From positions 62,001 to 126,000 of the forward strand of contig NZ_JAQQWS010000007.1 of the NCBI RefSeq assembly GCF_028610675.1: DNA of 64,000 nucleotides. The letters are read 5' to 3'. Source of the DNA: Alkalihalobacillus pseudalcaliphilus (GTDB lineage Bacteria; Bacillota; Bacilli; Bacillales; Bacillaceae_D). The position numbers and the translations under genes are program-made. The notes under the pieces are model-generated. The model ran no database searches and was not told the origin of the DNA. It was given only the letters and a program-made list of their open reading frames with translations. Positions 60,685 through 64,000 of this stretch are shown here, piece by piece. Position 1 is the first letter of the stretch, and every line of letters begins with the position of its first letter.

Positions 60685-61737
60685 ATGCCCATGATCATTA
60701 GATGGTTAAAACCTTTAATTGGAAAAAGACTTTTAAAAACTGGCTTAGCTGTCTTTATCACAGCTTGGATTTGCCAAGCTCTTGGTTTTCCTGTTGTTTT
60801 CGCGGTCATTGCTGCTATTGTTACGGTGGAGCCAACCGTCTATGCTTCAATCAAAAAAGGCATGATCCGTTTACCTGCTGCCGCAATTGGTGCTGCTATT
60901 GCCATGAGTTTTGATTTTCTCTTCGGTCAGGTCCCCATTACATTTGCCTTATCCGCTTTTCTTACCATTTATATTTGTCATCGCCTAGGCTGGCATGATG
61001 CCATCATTGTTTCTACTTTAACGGCTGTTGCGATGATTCCGATGGCAGATGATCACTTTTTTATGGCTTTTTTAACTCGTGTTGCGACGACAACGATTGG
61101 CATTACCGTATCAACCTTAGTGAATCTCGTCATTTGGTCGCCTAACTTTATCAATGATATCCGTCAAACGCAGAAAGAGCTCATTTTTGATACAAAATTA
61201 CTCATTGATAAAAGTTTAGCCAATCAAAATCTAACCAAAAAAACAACCGCTAAACTATTCAAGCAGCTTAAACTCATTGATGAAAAAATGGAGCAAATGA
61301 AGGAGTATCTCCTTCTGCAGCGTGATGTCCACCGCTATAAGAAAGATAACGATGACGATCTTGCCTTAAATGATATACAGAGGCAAGTTAATGTAATGAA
61401 TCAAATTACGTCGCATACTAAAAATATCATTGCTTATGCCAACCGGGAAAACTTACATAAAGATGATGCTATAAAACTTCAAAATGCATGGTCACTTATC
61501 AAAGATAGCTTTTATGAAAACTCCTTACGTATACATGGTGAGAATGTTCAGCAAGTTCGAGAGATTTTATACCCGCTCATTTATGAGAGTAAAAACGATG
61601 AAGTTCTAATTTCAAAAAGAACCTCGATTGCTATTGAGCTTTTAGCTATTTATCATTTGCTCATTGAATACCAAGAAGCTAGGCAGGCAGAGCAAAATAA
61701 AAAAGCAAATAAAGGTAAAGTACTTACTAGTGGATGA
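60685..61737 (+). CDS. Aromatic acid exporter (ArAE)-like membrane protein
   Basis: This 350-residue protein has about six N-terminal membrane segments (about 15-150) with IRLPAAAIGAAIAMSFDFLFGQ, the ArAE_1/DUF939 start, and a long cytoplasmic helical C-terminus (about 155-350). Members of the family export aromatic acids such as p-hydroxybenzoate. The initial ATG is at 60685, or two codons later at 60691. It is monocistronic. Confidence 0.8.
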   Translation: MPMIIRWLKPLIGKRLLKTGLAVFITAWICQALGFPVVFAVIAAIVTVEPTVYASIKKGMIRLPAAAIGAAIAMSFDFLFGQVPITFALSAFLTIYICHRLGWHDAIIVSTLTAVAMIPMADDHFFMAFLTRVATTTIGITVSTLVNLVIWSPNFINDIRQTQKELIFDTKLLIDKSLANQNLTKKTTAKLFKQLKLIDEKMEQMKEYLLLQRDVHRYKKDNDDDLALNDIQRQVNVMNQITSHTKNIIAYANRENLHKDDAIKLQNAWSLIKDSFYENSLRIHGENVQQVREILYPLIYESKNDEVLISKRTSIAIELLAIYHLLIEYQEARQAEQNKKANKGKVLTSG

Positions 61738-61742
61738 TGAAT

Positions 61743-61774
61743 AGACGAAAGCATACAATGCTTTCGTCTTTTTA
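61743..61774 (+). terminator. Terminator after the ArAE-like gene
   Basis: AGACGAAAGCAT and ATGCTTTCGTCT form a perfect 12-bp stem around ACA with a T5 tail. Confidence 0.88.
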
Positions 61775-62218
61775 TATGAAAGTTACTTATGGGCGATAGT
61801 TTGTGCCGTGTAGTTAGCTCGTCATCCATCTCGCGATCAATGACCTTAGTAGGACAGTACCACCTGTTTGTTCAGGCATACTCCTAATGGTGATCGCGTT
61901 GTAAACGTGCCAACAGTTTGAACGTCGCCACTACTTTCATCTTTGTTGGTGACGGAGCTAGTTTTGGCTCCACCATGTGGGTTTTATATGAAAGTTACTG
62001 CTGATACTCATATGCGGAGCTTTGATCTCCGCACATCGTTTTTAATTAACCTTCATACAAAATATTAGGAAGGAAAAGCTATCCATGTAATTTATAAAAT
62101 AGAAATCCCTATTTCCGTAAAATAGATCGAAGTTTCTCTCAATTTTTAGAGAGTTCGTGCTAAAATAAGTAAGGAATTATGGATTGAGGGATTTTGGAAA
62201 TGGAAAGGAAATTGGTAG
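61775..62218. repeat. Gap with complete dispersed element
   Basis: No gene. 61774-61930 is a copy of the block with GGCGATAGTTTGTGCC and ATCCATCTCGCGATC. 61933-61995 is the palindromic core with ACTTTCAT and ATGAAAGT ends. 62013-62040 is a truncated GC-richer block. The remaining 62050-62218 holds the promoter of the kinase gene. Confidence 0.7.
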
Positions 62219-63859
62219 ATGTCTTATAAAAAGAAAATGTTGCTATTCTATATTACCTTCGGAGTACTTTGGATCGTGCTAACCGATTATCTCTTGTACT
62301 TTTTAAATATAGAGACGTACATCAATATACAAAAAGTGAAAGGGATTATTTTTGTCATATTAACAGTGATTTTCATTTATCACATTCTTGGAAAAAGAGA
62401 AGAAGTGAAGCTATTAAAAAACGAAAAAGAACGCTTAACAACTCTGATTAATTCGATGGTCGACTTTGTTAACTTTAAAGATGGTCAAGGACGTTGGATT
62501 GAAACGAATGAATTCGGATTAAAGCTTTTTCAACTTGAAGGTGTTGATTATCGGGGAAAAACAGATAAAGAGCTCGCTAAGTATACGGAATTCTATCACG
62601 ATGCTTTAGTTAGCTGTGTTGAATCCGATGAACAAACATGGCAGTCAAAAAAAGTAACGTGCGTTGATGAAGCGATACCACAACCTGACGGATCCATTAA
62701 AACATTTGAAACAATTAAAGTCCCACTTTTTGAAAAGAATGGATCAAGAAAAGGACTTGTTGTTATAGGTAGGGACGTCACAGAGAGAAATAGGGCAAAT
62801 CAACTAGTAAAAGAAAGTGAAATCAAGTATCGTTCCCTTTTCAAATATAACCCTGAGCTTGTTTTTATCATTAATGTCAAAGGTGAATTAACAGAAGTTA
62901 ATCCACAATTTGAACCTTTAACTGGTTATAATGCTCACTATGCGATTGGGCAGCATATTTTACATTATGTCGAGAGTGAGGATCGTGAGCGGATTGAGTA
63001 TGCACTCGATCTCGTTCAATCTCAAAAAAAATCTGAACATGTCCAAGAAATAAAAATAAGTCACAAGGATGGAAAGCCATTAATTGTTCACTGTACATTT
63101 GTTCCTATTCTAAATGGAAATGATATACGAGGAATTATTGGATATACCACAGATGTGACAGAACGCCTTGCAACAGAAGAAAAATTACGAACGACGGAAA
63201 AACTTGCCGTTGTTGGAGAACTTGCCGCAGGAATTGCTCATGAAATCCGTAATCCACTCACTTCTTTAAAAGGTTTTGTTCAGTTGTTCAAAATTGAAAG
63301 TAAGGATGACAATTATATACACAATGTCATGTTAGATGAGCTTGAGCGTATTAATACCATCGTTAGTGAATTACTTGTTTTAGCTCGTCCTCAGGAATTA
63401 ACGTTTACTCACAAAAACATTCATGACATGATGGATAATGTTTTAATGCTGCTTCATTCTGAAATGAATTTGCATGGAGTTTCTGTAGAAGTTGATAAAG
63501 AAAACCCGTATTTATTACTAGAATGCGAACCGAATCAGCTAAAACAAGTTTTTCTAAACATCTTAAAAAATTCAATGGAGGCACATGCCTCATTCATTAA
63601 AATTAAATTGTACCGTGAAAATCAAGATATTATCGTCATTATTGAAGATAATGGTGTAGGGATTAATGAGGAACGTCTCAAGAAGATTGGTGAACCTTTT
63701 TATTCTCAAAAAGAAAAGGGAACTGGTCTGGGTTTGACCGTTAGCTTTAAAATTGTTGAGGCACATAAAGGAACCATCAACTATGAGAGCAAGATTCATG
63801 TAGGAACTAAAGTCACACTTCAATTCCCAATATCTAGAGAAACTCCTCCCTCCACTTAA
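62219..63859 (+). CDS. PAS sensor histidine kinase, sporulation-type
   Basis: The 546-residue kinase has two N-terminal membrane segments (about 8-30 and 42-57), two PAS domains (about 70-190 and 200-315) and a HisKA/HATPase core with GIAHEIRNPLTSLKGFVQLF (His341), NILKNSMEAHA, EDNGVGI and GTGLGLTV. This matches KinA/KinB/KinE-type kinases feeding the sporulation phosphorelay (Spo0F), and it is not next to a response regulator, as usual for these. The signal sensed by the PAS domains is not known. A terminator follows at 63886. Confidence 0.88.
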   Translation: MSYKKKMLLFYITFGVLWIVLTDYLLYFLNIETYINIQKVKGIIFVILTVIFIYHILGKREEVKLLKNEKERLTTLINSMVDFVNFKDGQGRWIETNEFGLKLFQLEGVDYRGKTDKELAKYTEFYHDALVSCVESDEQTWQSKKVTCVDEAIPQPDGSIKTFETIKVPLFEKNGSRKGLVVIGRDVTERNRANQLVKESEIKYRSLFKYNPELVFIINVKGELTEVNPQFEPLTGYNAHYAIGQHILHYVESEDRERIEYALDLVQSQKKSEHVQEIKISHKDGKPLIVHCTFVPILNGNDIRGIIGYTTDVTERLATEEKLRTTEKLAVVGELAAGIAHEIRNPLTSLKGFVQLFKIESKDDNYIHNVMLDELERINTIVSELLVLARPQELTFTHKNIHDMMDNVLMLLHSEMNLHGVSVEVDKENPYLLLECEPNQLKQVFLNILKNSMEAHASFIKIKLYRENQDIIVIIEDNGVGINEERLKKIGEPFYSQKEKGTGLGLTVSFKIVEAHKGTINYESKIHVGTKVTLQFPISRETPPST

Positions 63860-63885
63860 ATCTTTATCGAAATTTAAACAAATAA

Positions 63886-63922
63886 AGTCATGAGGCCTTC
63901 TATTTGGCTTCATGACTTTTTA
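63886..63922. terminator. Bidirectional terminator
   Basis: AAAGTCATGAGGCC and GGCTTCATGACTTT form a 14-bp stem with one mismatch around TTCTATTT, and T-runs in both directions. Confidence 0.85.
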
Positions 63923-63927
63923 CTTTG

Positions 63928-64000
63928 TTATTCAAATGCAGGAATAGCCGTTTCGTCAAAATTCTCTACTAAAAACTCACGAACTTGTGGACTTGTCATT
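63928..64000 (-). CDS. C-terminal end of an unknown gene
   Basis: A minus-strand frame enters from the right edge and stops at 63928. The visible part ends with the residues VENFDETAIPAFE, followed by a terminator at 63886-63922. An in-frame ATG lies at 63999, but the gene very probably begins outside the window. Too short to assign. Confidence 0.45.
   Translation of the reverse strand, partial: MTSPQVREFLVENFDETAIPAFE

Overview
The window looks like a chromosomal segment of a low-GC, spore-forming Bacillaceae bacterium, possibly of the alkaliphilic 'Alkalihalobacillus/Halalkalibacter' side. The signs are AT-rich DNA, strong AGGAGG-type ribosome binding sites with frequent TTG/GTG starts, a leucine T-box, NatAB, Ecs-like and NagR proteins, and a sporulation-type PAS kinase. 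No rRNA, tRNA, prophage, transposase or CRISPR was seen. One 100-N assembly gap lies at 56728-56827.

Layout. 0-1.7 kb: minus-strand genes for a two-TM coiled-coil protein, a Qnr-like pentapeptide protein and the start of a metallophosphoesterase. 1.8-10.2 kb: an amino-sugar island with a ChbG-type deacetylase and GntR regulator, divergent from a cellobiose/chitobiose-type PTS (IIC, IIA, then IIB after a repeat-filled gap), then nagA-nagB-SIS and a convergent nagR. NagR-type operators lie upstream of nagA and nagR. 10.3-16.2 kb: GGDEF-EAL protein, trhO and leuA with a T-box. 16.5-19.5 kb: an ABC-F gene broken by a 4-bp loss, preceded by a leader ORF and attenuator, then a GNAT gene. 19.7-24 kb: MurG paralogue and tldD-tldE. 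24-33.6 kb: secreted and membrane proteins, an ECF sigma/anti-sigma pair, an esterase, AadK with a GNAT and a 41-aa basic peptide, an AraC-GyrI regulator, small membrane proteins and an MccF-like S66 peptidase.

34-46.5 kb is a run of exporter genes: NatAB, a PhzF protein, a LanFEG/Bcr-type transporter with its own two-component system, an EcsAB-like pair followed by a frameshifted small gene, and another ATPase/permease pair. 47-56 kb: small unknown genes, a DUF624 protein, a secreted 99-aa protein, and a GH20 hexosaminidase operon with CUT1 permeases and a lipoprotein, divergent from an AraC regulator. 57-64 kb: an orphan MinD-like ATPase, a WrbA-type quinone reductase, a two-gene membrane cassette, an ArAE-type exporter and a sporulation-type PAS kinase.

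Two themes link the genes. One is use of N-acetylglucosamine-containing sugars (PTS, ChbG, NagA/NagB/NagR and, 45 kb away, GH20 with its transporter). The other is an intrinsic antibiotic and envelope-stress repertoire (Qnr-like protein, ABC-F, AadK, LanFEG-like and Ecs-like transporters, S66 peptidase).

The most unusual content is non-coding. Two homologous arrays with a 52-bp period, made of palindromic units, sit 22 kb apart. A family of modular palindromic elements with ACTTTCAT...ATGAAAGT ends occupies most of the long intergenic gaps, including the one that splits the PTS genes.
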